A DNA stretch of 23,031 bases from JAIRTY01 sp050257395. Lineage in GTDB: Bacteria; Actinomycetota; Actinomycetes; Streptosporangiales; Streptosporangiaceae. The DNA lies in contig JBLMWU010000033.1 in NCBI GenBank assembly GCA_050257395.1, forward strand, positions 1 to 23,031. The letters are read 5' to 3'. Each line of letters starts with the position of its first letter. Within the stretch, counting starts at the first letter, position 1. Both the position numbers and the translations under genes were made by a program. This document shows positions 14,733 through 22,900 of this stretch, piece after piece. The notes under the pieces are model-generated. The model did not search any database. It had not been told where the DNA came from and saw only the letters and a program-made list of their open reading frames with translations.

Positions 14733-15695
14733 TCAGCCGCTGGTGCCGGGCCGCGGCCGGCGGCCGGACAGCCACCGCCGCCCTTGCCAGCCCGCGGCGC
14801 CGAGGACCCCGGCCACCACGAGGAACGGCAGCGCCGCACCGAGCCCGGTCAGCAGCGCGACGGTGACCCGGACGAAGGCACGCCAGCCCGCGGCCAGCCC
14901 CGCCAGGAACCCGGCGGCGGGCCTGGGGTGATGGGCGGCGGCGGCCTTGCCCACCAGCAGCAGGGTCACGGTGGCATACGAGGTCTGCCCGTTCAGGGCC
15001 CGCTGCTGGGCCTGCAGCGCCTCCAGGCTCGCCTCCTGCTGGTTGATCTCGTTCTGCACGTCCAGCAGGGCGGACACCGAACCGGCCCGCGCCAGCAGCG
15101 CCCGCAGCTGCGCGATGGCCGCCTGGGCGGAGGCCACCCGGCTGCCGACGTCGGCGACGGCCTGGGTGACGTCCTGGGCGTGCCGGGCCAGCGACAGCTG
15201 GCTGCCGAGCCGGCCGGAGGTGAGCTCGGCCAGGGTGGCGGGGTAGGCGCTGACCGGGACCTTGAGCTGGAGGCTGACGGTGGACCGGCCCGGGTGGCGC
15301 GGGCTGAGGTGGGTGCTCTCGCCGGCCACGTAGCCGCCCGCGGCGGCGGCGAGCTGGCCGGCCTGCGCCGCGGCGCGGGTGACGTCGCGGGACCGGATGG
15401 TGACGCTGGCGGTGTAGATGATGGCCTGCCCGGTGGCGGGCAGCCCGGCCAGCCTGACCCCGGCGCCGGCCGGCAGCCCCGCGGTCCCGCCAGCCTGGAC
15501 GGGCAGCCCCGGGGCCGGGACCGCGACCGCGCCGGGCGCGGAGTGGGCCTCGCTGGAGCTGGTGCCAGACGAGACGCTGCCGCCGGCGCAGCCAGCGGTG
15601 ATCACGGCGGCGCCGGCGATCACGGCGGCACCGGCGGCGGCCTGGCCCCAGCCGCGGCGGCCAGGGGCGGGATGACGCGAATTGCGCGGTTTCAT
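14733..15695 (-). CDS. DUF4349 domain lipoprotein
   Basis: This 320-residue protein begins MKPRNSRHPAPGRRGWG, followed by a hydrophobic stretch ending in the lipobox ITAGC, with C36 as the lipid-modified residue. A Ser/Gly/Pro-rich linker follows. The DUF4349 domain spans about residues 95-270 and includes IIYTASVTIRSRDV, YVAGESTHLSPR and STVSLQLKVPVSAYPATLAEL. It then has a long helical or coiled-coil stretch with LLDVQNEINQQEASLEALQ. A C-terminal transmembrane helix (VALLTGLGAALPFLVVAGVL) and a basic tail (GRRWLSGRRPRPG) end inside the cell, so both ends tether the domain to the outer face of the membrane. The molecular function of DUF4349 is unknown. The gene sits reversed between hemE and hemY, and its start is divergent from hemY across about 118 bp. 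Confidence 0.88.
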   Translation of the reverse strand: MKPRNSRHPAPGRRGWGQAAAGAAVIAGAAVITAGCAGGSVSSGTSSSEAHSAPGAVAVPAPGLPVQAGGTAGLPAGAGVRLAGLPATGQAIIYTASVTIRSRDVTRAAAQAGQLAAAAGGYVAGESTHLSPRHPGRSTVSLQLKVPVSAYPATLAELTSGRLGSQLSLARHAQDVTQAVADVGSRVASAQAAIAQLRALLARAGSVSALLDVQNEINQQEASLEALQAQQRALNGQTSYATVTLLLVGKAAAAHHPRPAAGFLAGLAAGWRAFVRVTVALLTGLGAALPFLVVAGVLGAAGWQGRRWLSGRRPRPGTSG

Positions 15696-15769
15696 GCCGC
15701 TGAGACGCCGGTCCCGCTGATCAGGTTCCGGCCCGCGGATCACAGCTTGGCATCAGGGACTCAGCGCAG

Positions 15770-15788
15770 CCCCGCCGCCCCGGCGGGG
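15770..15788. promoter_or_regulatory. 8-bp stem hairpin upstream of hemY
   Basis: CCCCGCCG at 15770-15777 pairs with CGGCGGGG at 15781-15788 around a three-base loop. It ends about 25 bases before the hemY GTG. The position is similar to the longer inverted repeat in front of hemE. All arms are G/C, so a chance pairing in this genome is possible. Confidence 0.35.
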
Positions 15789-15813
15789 ACGGGTTTCTGC
15801 CAGGGTGGGGAGC

Positions 15814-17280
15814 GTGAATGAGCCAGCCTTGCCCCGGGTTGTGATCGTGGGCGGCGGGATCGCCGGGCTCGCCGCCGCCTGGTTCCTGCGTGACGAGCCG
15901 GTGACGGTCACCGTGCTGGAGGGCTCGCAGCGGCTGGGCGGGAAGCTGTCGGTGTCCGAGGTGGCCGGGATCGCGGTGGACGAGGGCGCCGAGGCGCTGC
16001 TCGCCCGCAGGCCGGAGGGCGTCAGCCTGATCCGCGCGGCCGGGCTGGCCGGGGAGCTGTCCGAGCCGGGCACCACCGCCGCCGGGATCTGGAGCCGCGG
16101 GCGGCTGCACCCGCTGCCGGGCCGCCAGTTCATGGGCGTGCCCGCCGACTTCGGCGAGCTTGCCCGCAGCGGGGTGCTGTCGGAGGACGGGCTGGCCCGG
16201 GCCCGGCGGGACGCGGAGCTGCCCGCCACCGGCCGGGACGGCGACGTGTCCGTGGCGGCCTACGTGGGCGCCCGGTTCGGCCGGGAACTCGTCGACCGGC
16301 TGGTGGACCCGCTGCTCGGCGGCGTGTACGCGGGCCGGTCCGAAGAGCTGTCGTTCGAGGCCACGCTGCCCGGGCTGGCAGAGGAGTCCCGCTCGCACGC
16401 CTCGCTCGCCGAGGCCGCCGCCACCCTGCTGGCGCCGGCCCCGCCGCAGCCCCCGGACGCGGCGGGCGGGTCCAGGCGGCCCGCCGTCTTCACTACCCTG
16501 GCCGGCGGGCTCGGCTCGCTGCCCGCCGCGGTCGCCGCCGCGTCCGGCGCCACCATCCGCACCGGCGCCATGGCCCGCGAACTGGCCCGCACCGCCACCG
16601 GCTGGCGGCTGACCGTGGGCTCGGCGCACGCCCCCGAGCGCATCGACGCCGACGCCGTGGTGCTGGCCGTGCCCGCCCGCCCGGCGGCCCGGCTGCTCAG
16701 CGGGGTGCCCGGGACCGGGGCGGCGCAGGCGGCGCTGGCCGGCATCGCCTACGCCAGCATGGCCATCGTCACGCTGGCCTACCCGGACGAGGCGTTCGGC
16801 CAGCTCCCCGACGGCAGCGGCTACCTGGTGCCCGCGGTCGAGGGCCGGGCGGTGAAAGCGGTCACGTTCGCCAGCGTGAAATGGCCGCACCTGCGGGCCG
16901 CCGCCCCCGGCCTGATCGTGGTCCGCTGCTCGGTGGGCCGGATCGGCGAGGAGGGCCTGCTGCAGCGGGACGACCGGGAGCTGGCCGCGATCGCCGCCAG
17001 TGACCTGGCGGACGCCACCGGGGTGCGCGGCACGCCGGTGGCGAAGCGGGTGACCCGGTGGGGCGGGGCGCTGCCGCAGTACACCGTCGGCCACCGCGGC
17101 CGGGCCGGCCTGATCCGCGCCGCGGTGGCGGCGCAGCCCGGCCTGGCGGTGTGCGGCGCCGCCTACGACGGGCTCGGCATCCCGGCCTGCATCGGCACCG
17201 CCGAGGCCGCCGCCCGGCAGGTCGCGGCCTACCTGCGGGAGCGCCCCGCCCCGGCCCGCCAGCAGGGCGCGCAGGCATGA
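15814..17280 (+). CDS. hemY: HemY/CgoX-type coproporphyrinogen III oxidase (annotated protoporphyrinogen oxidase)
   Basis: This FAD enzyme uses oxygen to oxidise coproporphyrinogen III to coproporphyrin III in the Gram-positive heme pathway. It has 488 residues. The FAD dinucleotide-binding motif VVIVGGGIAGLAAAWFL lies at residues 9-25, with the ribose-binding Glu at 36 (VLEGSQRLGGKL). VDRLVDPLLGGVYAG is a hallmark of this family, and TLAGGLGSLP follows. The C-terminal FAD part includes RWGGALPQYTVGHRGR and YDGLGIPACIGTAEAAARQV. GTG at 15814 is chosen with an AGGG 8 bases upstream. GTG at 15805 in the same frame would add three residues. The stop overlaps the next ATG (ATGA), so it is coupled to the alpha/beta hydrolase. 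Calling it CgoX rather than a protoporphyrinogen oxidase rests on the presence of hemQ two genes on. Confidence 0.94.
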   Translation: MNEPALPRVVIVGGGIAGLAAAWFLRDEPVTVTVLEGSQRLGGKLSVSEVAGIAVDEGAEALLARRPEGVSLIRAAGLAGELSEPGTTAAGIWSRGRLHPLPGRQFMGVPADFGELARSGVLSEDGLARARRDAELPATGRDGDVSVAAYVGARFGRELVDRLVDPLLGGVYAGRSEELSFEATLPGLAEESRSHASLAEAAATLLAPAPPQPPDAAGGSRRPAVFTTLAGGLGSLPAAVAAASGATIRTGAMARELARTATGWRLTVGSAHAPERIDADAVVLAVPARPAARLLSGVPGTGAAQAALAGIAYASMAIVTLAYPDEAFGQLPDGSGYLVPAVEGRAVKAVTFASVKWPHLRAAAPGLIVVRCSVGRIGEEGLLQRDDRELAAIAASDLADATGVRGTPVAKRVTRWGGALPQYTVGHRGRAGLIRAAVAAQPGLAVCGAAYDGLGIPACIGTAEAAARQVAAYLRERPAPARQQGAQA

Positions 17281-18128
17281 GCACCGCGGTCATCGGCGGC
17301 GTCAGCGTCGGCTACGACGACGAGGGGGACGGCCCGGCGCTGCTGCTGGTGCACGGCCACCCCTTCGACCGGTCCATGTGGTCGCCGCAGGTCCGCGAGT
17401 TCGCCCCGGCCGGCTGGCGGGTCATCGCCCCGGACCTGCGCGGCTTCGGCGAGACCAGCGCGGGTGGCGAGCTGGCCTGGGACACCTTCGCCCGTGACCT
17501 CGCGGCGCTGCTGGACCACCTCGGCGTCGCCGGGGTGGTCATCGGCGGGCTGTCCATGGGCGGGCAGATCGCGATGGAGTTCTGCCGGCTGTTCCCCGCC
17601 CGGGTGCGCGCGGTGGTGCTCGCCGCCACCTTCGCCACCCTGGACACCCCCGAGGGCCGGCAGCGGCGGGTGGAGATGGCGGGCAGGCTGCGGCGCGAGG
17701 GCATGGCGGGCTACGCCACCGAGGTGCTGCCGAAGATGATGAGCCCGGCCAGCATCCAGGCGCTGCCCGCGGTGGCCGGCCACGTGCTCGCGATGATGCG
17801 CGGCGCCCCGCCGGAGGGCGCGGCCGCGGCCGCGCTGGCCCGCTGCGGGCGCCCCGACTACACCGGAGTGCTGGGCGGCCTGGCCGTGCCCGCCCTCATC
17901 GTCGTCGGCACCGAGGACGGGTTCACGCCGGTCAGCGACGCCGAGTACATGCACGGCCTGATCCCGCACGCCACCCTGGCGGTCATCACCGGATCCGGGC
18001 ACCTGCCGAACCTGGAGCGCCCCGCCGAGTTCAACCAGGCCCTGCGCCGGTTCCTGGCCGGCCTGCCGGCCGGGCCGGGGGCCAGCGCGGGGGCCGGCGC
18101 CCGCACTCCCGGCGATGGCGGAGAATGA
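17277..18128 (+). CDS. Alpha/beta-fold hydrolase
   Basis: This 283-residue serine hydrolase has all catalytic elements. LLLVHGHPFDRSMW supplies the oxyanion-hole HGH at residues 26-28. The nucleophile elbow is GLSMGG with S93. The acid is D214 in VVGTEDGFTPV, and the base is H242 in TGSGHLPNLERP. Size and layout match esterases, 3-oxoadipate enol-lactonase-like enzymes and proline-iminopeptidase relatives. The substrate cannot be inferred. It is inserted between hemY and hemQ: its ATG overlaps the hemY stop by four bases and its own stop is four bases before the hemQ ATG. This places it inside the heme operon, although no heme step is known to need a serine hydrolase. The last 20 residues are Gly/Ala/Pro-rich and probably disordered. 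Confidence 0.9.
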   Translation: MSTAVIGGVSVGYDDEGDGPALLLVHGHPFDRSMWSPQVREFAPAGWRVIAPDLRGFGETSAGGELAWDTFARDLAALLDHLGVAGVVIGGLSMGGQIAMEFCRLFPARVRAVVLAATFATLDTPEGRQRRVEMAGRLRREGMAGYATEVLPKMMSPASIQALPAVAGHVLAMMRGAPPEGAAAAALARCGRPDYTGVLGGLAVPALIVVGTEDGFTPVSDAEYMHGLIPHATLAVITGSGHLPNLERPAEFNQALRRFLAGLPAGPGASAGAGARTPGDGGE

Positions 18129-18132
18129 AGCC

Positions 18133-18939
18133 ATGGCAGGGACTGACGACAGCGCGCGCCGCGCGCGGGACGAGCTGATCGCGGAGACCGTGAAGGACGT
18201 GCTCGCGGGCAAGGACGGGACCGCGGCCGAAGCCGGGGCCAGGCCGAAGGCCCGGGACCTGAACGAGCTGATCCGCTACACCATGTGGTCGGTGTTCCGG
18301 ATCAGCGACCGCACCGCCCTGGACAGCCCCCAGGGCGGCCGGGAAGCGGCCGCCGCCGAGCTGGAGGAACTGCTCGCGCAGGCGGCCGGCAAGGGCATCG
18401 TGACCCGCGGCTGCTACGACGTGCAGGGCCTGCGCGCGGACGCGGACTACCTGTTCTGGTGGCACGCCCCGTCCTCCGACGACCTGCAGGAGCTGTACGC
18501 GCGGTTCCGCCGCACCCGGCTGGGGCGGGCCAGCGAGCCGGTGTGGTCGGCGATGGCGCTGCACCGCCCGGCGGAGTTCAACAAGAGCCACATCCCGGCG
18601 TTCCTGGCCGGGGAGGAGGCGAAGAACTACGTCTGCGTGTACCCGTTCGTCCGCTCCTACGAGTGGTACCTGCTGGAGGACGGCGAGCGGCGGCGGATGC
18701 TCGCCGAGCACGGCATGATGGCCCGCGAGTACCCGGACGTCCGCGCCAACACGGTGGCCTGCTTCGCCCTCAACGACTACGAGTGGATGCTCGCGTTCGA
18801 GGCCGACGAGCTGCACCGGATCGTGGACCTCATGCGCCACCTGCGCGGCGCGGACGCCCGGCGGCACACCCGGGTGGAGATCCCCTTCTACACCGGGCGC
18901 CGCAAGCCGGCCGGGGAGCTCATCGCCGCCCTGCCCTGA
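18133..18939 (+). CDS. hemQ: Coproheme decarboxylase (HemQ / ChdC, chlorite dismutase-like)
   Basis: HemQ converts coproheme III to heme b by two peroxide-driven decarboxylations, the last step of the coproporphyrin-dependent pathway. The 268-residue product has the family entry motif DLNELIRYTMWSVFR. The expected catalytic residues of the actinobacterial subfamily are present at the right spacing: distal H153 in FNKSHIPAFL, Y170 in VCVYPFVRSYEWY, and proximal heme-ligand H193 in LAEHGMMAREYPDV. The 17- and 23-residue intervals match my recollection of H118, Y135 and H158 in the Corynebacterium diphtheriae enzyme. RVEIPFYTGR closes the second ferredoxin-like half. ATG at 18133 is preferred, with GGAG upstream. 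ATG at 18115, overlapping the hydrolase gene, is possible. The N-terminal 40 residues are a charged extension of unknown role. Confidence 0.95.
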   Translation: MAGTDDSARRARDELIAETVKDVLAGKDGTAAEAGARPKARDLNELIRYTMWSVFRISDRTALDSPQGGREAAAAELEELLAQAAGKGIVTRGCYDVQGLRADADYLFWWHAPSSDDLQELYARFRRTRLGRASEPVWSAMALHRPAEFNKSHIPAFLAGEEAKNYVCVYPFVRSYEWYLLEDGERRRMLAEHGMMAREYPDVRANTVACFALNDYEWMLAFEADELHRIVDLMRHLRGADARRHTRVEIPFYTGRRKPAGELIAALP

Positions 18940-18940
18940 G

Positions 18941-18975
18941 GCCGCCGTCCGGCCGGGGAGCAGAACACCGGCGGC
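18941..18975. terminator. Possible bidirectional hairpin between hemQ and the cupin gene
   Basis: GCCGCCG at 18941-18947 pairs with CGGCGGC at 18969-18975 across a 21-base loop, filling the 43-bp gap between convergent stops. The loop is long and there is no T-run, so this is a weak terminator candidate supported mainly by position. Confidence 0.35.
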
Positions 18976-18982
18976 AACGTCC

Positions 18983-19378
18983 TTACAGGCCCGGCAGGTT
19001 GACGACGATGGCCTCCTGGGTGGTGCGGGCGATCACCACCACGGCCTCGGTGTCAGCCGACGGGTTCTCCTCCCGGTGCGGCACGTGCGGCGGGACCCAG
19101 ATGAAGTCGCCCGGGGCGGCCTCCAGGCGGGTCAGCGTGCCGCCGGCGGGCTCGCGGAACACGAACACGGGCCGGCCCGACACCACGTAGATGCCGGTCT
19201 CGGACTCGCCGTGGTGGTGGTCACCGGAGCTGGTGGCCGGCGGCAGTACGGTGGTCCCCATCCACAGCCCGCGGGAGCCGGTCAGTGCCCCGGAGATGGC
19301 CGCGGACCGGATCATGCCGCTGGTCTGCGCCGTGCCTGCGGACAGCTCGCCAGCCCGGATCAGCCGCAGGCCGGTCAC
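18983..19378 (-). CDS. Small cupin-domain protein
   Basis: This 131-residue single-domain cupin has both cupin motifs. Motif 1 is DHHHGESETGIYVVSG, with metal-ligand histidines H54-H56 and a Glu at 58 or 60. Motif 2 is GDFIWVPPHVPHREEN, with H101. A metal-dependent enzyme or small-molecule sensor fold is expected. Several cupins of this size are annotated as oxalate- or mannose-isomerase-like without proof. The GTG at 19378 overlaps the msrB stop (GTGA), giving tight coupling and setting the start. A longer frame beginning at 19423 would run back through msrB and is rejected. It ends in TAA, rare in this window. A link to oxidative stress through msrB is an inference from the operon only. Confidence 0.85.
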   Translation of the reverse strand: MTGLRLIRAGELSAGTAQTSGMIRSAAISGALTGSRGLWMGTTVLPPATSSGDHHHGESETGIYVVSGRPVFVFREPAGGTLTRLEAAPGDFIWVPPHVPHREENPSADTEAVVVIARTTQEAIVVNLPGL

Positions 19379-19782
19379 GACTCCGCCGCGGGTTCCAGGG
19401 TCAGCGAGATGGAGTTGATGCACCAGCGCTGGTCGGTGGGGACCTGGTAGCCCTCACCCTCGAACACGTGGCCGAGGTGGGAGTCACAGCTGGCGCAGCG
19501 GACCTCGGTCCGCAGCATGCCCAGCGAGCGGTCCTCCAGCAGCACCACCGCGTCGCTGTCAGCCGGCTCCCAGAAGCTGGGCCAGCCGCAGTGGGACTCG
19601 AACTTCTCGCCGGAGCGGAACAGCTCGGCGCCGCAGGCGCGGCAGCGGTACACGCCCTCGGTCTTGGTCTCGGTGTACTCGCCCGCCCAGGGTGCTTCGG
19701 TGCCCGCTTCCCGCAGCACGTGGTACTCCTCGGGAGAGAGCTGCTGCCGCCATTCCGCGTCGGATTTCTGGACTTTGTCCAT
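19375..19782 (-). CDS. msrB: Peptide-methionine (R)-S-oxide reductase
   Basis: MsrB reduces methionine-R-sulfoxide in proteins with electrons from thioredoxin. The 135-residue form is a free-standing MsrB. Four zinc-binding cysteines are present as CRAC (C47, C50) and CASC (C96, C99). The catalytic cysteine is C121 in RWCINSISL. C65 in SHCGWPSFW occupies the place of the resolving cysteine found in many MsrB proteins. HLGHVFEGEG is another family block. The ATG at 19782 gives the usual MDKVQKSDAEWRQQLSPEEY N-terminus; the ribosome-binding site is weak. The gene is first in a two-gene unit with the cupin and divergent from the DUF1349 gene at 19910. Confidence 0.96.
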   Translation of the reverse strand: MDKVQKSDAEWRQQLSPEEYHVLREAGTEAPWAGEYTETKTEGVYRCRACGAELFRSGEKFESHCGWPSFWEPADSDAVVLLEDRSLGMLRTEVRCASCDSHLGHVFEGEGYQVPTDQRWCINSISLTLEPAAES

Positions 19783-19894
19783 GGGCTGAGACTACCTGCG
19801 CCGCGTCCGGGTAGCTCGCGCCCGCCCGGGCCGTGACTGGCCGCCGGGCGGACCGGGAATCCCCGCGGACGCTAAGGTTCCTAGTGCGAGAGCG

Positions 19895-19902
19895 GAGGGG
19901 GA
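19895..19902 (+). promoter_or_regulatory. Ribosome-binding site of the DUF1349 giant gene
   Basis: A purine-rich GGAGGGGG-type Shine-Dalgarno run lies about 7-8 bases before the ATG at 19910 and fixes that start. A TAAGGT (TAnnnT) about 40 bases before the ATG is a possible -10 element, with no clear -35. Confidence 0.6.
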
Positions 19903-19909
19903 CCCCTGC

Positions 19910-22900
19910 ATGCAGTGGCTGAACGAGCCCGCCAGCTGGCAGCGCACCAGCGGCGTGCTCACCGTGAGCGTCGATCCGGGCACGGATTTCTGGCGCCAGA
20001 CCAGCTACGGCTACATCCGGGACAGCGGCCACGTGTACGGCGAGGTGCTGGCGGGGGACCTCGACGTGTCGGTGCGCATCCGCTGCACCCTGGACACCCA
20101 GTATGACCAGGCCGGGATCATGCTCCGGGCGGACGAGCAGACCTGGCTCAAGACCGGGGTGGAGTTCTTCGAGGGGCAGCCGCGGCTGAGCACGGTGCTG
20201 ACGCTCGGCCGGTCCAGCTGGACGGTGACCAGCCTGCCCGAGGACGCCGACGAGATCGTGCTGCGGGTGGCGCGGCGCGACGACGCGGTGGAGGTCCGGT
20301 ACGGCACCGGGGCAGAGGAGCCAGGCCAGCTGGCCGCGCTGGTGTACCTGCCGCCGGAGGCCGAGGTGCTGGCCGGGGTGATGTGCGCCGCGCCGGAGGG
20401 CCCGGGCTTCATCGTGTCATTCCACGACCTGCACATCGACGGCCAGCGCTGGGACGGGGAGGCTTCCCCGGCAGCCATCCAGGCCGATGGGGAACGGGAA
20501 CCCTGGGCAGAGCGTGACCAGGACCACTGGACGCCCAGCCCGGACGGCGGTTCCGGGCGCCGCTGGCTGGAACCGGGCGGGGCGGACGTCAGCAGCGCCG
20601 GCTGGAACCCGGGGGACCCTGGCGGCGAGGCTGGCCCGGCGTGGGCGGCGCGGCAGGAGAGCAGCCCCGCCTGGGCCGGGCAGGACCGGGACGCGGCCTG
20701 GCCAGCGGCTGATGACGGCCCGGCGTGGGCCGCGGACGGGGAAGCCGGACAGGACGCGCAGGAGCGGGCCGGGTGGCCGGAGCCGGCGGCTGGCGCAGCG
20801 AGCCCGCCATGGGCGGACGCGGCCGAGCCCGGTGCCGGCCCCTACTGGCCGGAGACGGGCACGGACGGCGGCCGGCCCGCCCAGCCGGACCCGGGCAGCG
20901 GGACGGCCTGGGCGGCGGACGGCGGAAGCGGAACCGGAGTGGCCGGAACCGGAGCCGCCGGGACGGGAGCGGGCGGGACCCGGGCGGCCGGCGCCGGCAC
21001 CGGCGACTGGCCGCGCGAGCACGACGCCGGCAGCGGGGAGTGGCCGGCTCAGCCTGCCCGGGGTGGCAGTGGTGAGTGGCCGGCTCAGCCTGCCCGGGGT
21101 GGCAGTGGCGAGTGGCCGGCTCAGCCTGCCCGGGGCGGCAGTGGCGAGTGGCCGGCTCAGCCCGCCCAGGGCGGCAGTGGCGAGTGGCCCGTATCCGCGG
21201 GGGACAGCGGGCCGGGCCAGGACGGGCCCGCGGGCGACGGCCCGGCAGGCGGCTGCGGCGGCGAGCCCGGCCCCGAGCGCGGCGGCCGCGACCGGGCCCG
21301 CAAGAGCCGCCCCGGCCGGGTCCGGATCGGCAGGGACCGGCCCGGCAAGGACCGGCCGGGCAGGGAACGGCCGGGCAGGGAACGGGCCGGCGGCAGCGGC
21401 GCCGGCGGCAGCAGCCTGGACGACGGCGGTCAGCCTGGTGCGGGCGCCGCGCCGGCGGCGGGACCCGGCCCGGACGCCGCCGCGAACGAGGCCGGCCAGG
21501 CCACGGCGGACGGCGACCCCTGGCGGACCGCGGACGGGGCCAGGACCGACGCGGACCCGGACCTGGACTGGTTCCGCCAGGTACGCAGCGACGCCGCGGA
21601 CGGCGAGGCCGCGGGTGCCTTCGGGCTGGGCGAGGACAGCCGCCCAGCCTGGCCCGGGCCACCGGCGGCAGCCGATCCGCCGGCCAGCGATCCGCCTGCG
21701 GCGGGCGACAGCGGCTGGCCGCTCCCGGCGGACGGGCGGCCGGACAGCGAAACCGGCCCGGGCGCGGAGTCCGGGCCCGGTGCCGCCGAGTGGCGGCGGC
21801 CAGACAGCGGCTCGGGCGCGGACTGGATGCAGCTGGCCACCAGCGCCCAGGCCCGGCACTGGATCGCGGCGTTGGCGAGTGACCTGAGCGCGGACTGGCC
21901 CGGCCCGCCGGTCCCGGCGGACAGCACCGGCGGCGGCGACGTCCCCGGCAGCGAGGCCGGCCTGACCGGTGCGGAGCCGGGCGGTGCGGGCGCGGGCGCA
22001 GCCGCGCGCTGGGCTGCCGGGCTGCCGGACCGCGCGGCACCGCAGGACTACCCGGCGGACGCAGCGGACGACACCGACCCGGACGGTGCCGCCATCCCGG
22101 CAGGTGACGCCGGCCAGCCGGACACCCCGCCGTGGGCCCGGCCCGGCGACCCCTGGCGGGAAGCCGCCGCGGATGCGGGCTCCGTCCCCGTGCCAGCGGC
22201 GGCAGCGGACCCGGAGCCCTCCTCCGGAGCGGCAGCGGATACCGGCCCCGTGCCCACACCGGACGCCGGTGCGGATCCAGTCTCCGCGCCGGAGGCAGCG
22301 GGCGCGGCCCCGGTCACCGGGCCGGGGGCCGCAGCGCCCGCGAGCTCCGCCGGGACCGGCGCTGACCTGGACACTGGCGAGACTGCGGACGCGGGCTCCG
22401 CCGGCACTGATACGGACGCGGGCTCCGCCGGCACTGATGCGGACGCTGCCAGCACCGGCACCGATACCAGGACAGGCGCTGGCGCGGACCCGGCCGAGGC
22501 CGGCGCTGACGCGGACACCGGCGAGATGGGCGCAGTGCCCGGCCGCGCCGGCGATCCCGGCACGTCAGCGGCGCCGGGCCGCGGCGCCGGCGGGCGGGAC
22601 GGCCTGCCGGCCGCCACCGGCAGCGGGGAGCACCCGGCGGCGGAGGAGCGCAACGGCCTGCCAGCGGCCAATGGCGGGGACAAACCAGCGGCGGGGCAGC
22701 GCAACGGCCTGCCGCAGGCCAACGGCGGTCACAAACCAGCGGCGGAGCCCGGTGACGCCAGCGGCGCGGCCTGGAATGGCGGTTTCTTCAGCCGCGGCGC
22801 TGCCGGGGCTGCCCCCGCCGGCCCAGCCGCCGGCGGGGAAGGGCTGGCGGACGACGCGACCGACCCGAATCTGCCGGTGACACCGGACCCGGAGCCCGCC

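Noticed and set aside
18115..18132. ATG at 18115 as the hemQ start
   Set aside because: It has no ribosome-binding site and overlaps the hydrolase gene by 14 bp; ATG at 18133 has GGAG upstream. It stays possible, differing by only six residues.
21029..21190. 36-bp direct repeats as a possible CRISPR array
   Set aside because: The repeats are contiguous with no spacers, sit in frame inside a gene, and no cas gene is present.
20417..22259. Long minus-strand frames opposite the DUF1349 gene tail
   Set aside because: The plus frame continues without a break from the DUF1349 domain and holds in-frame tandem repeats. The minus frames start internally without ribosome-binding sites and are Arg/Pro/Ala shadows of the same repeats.
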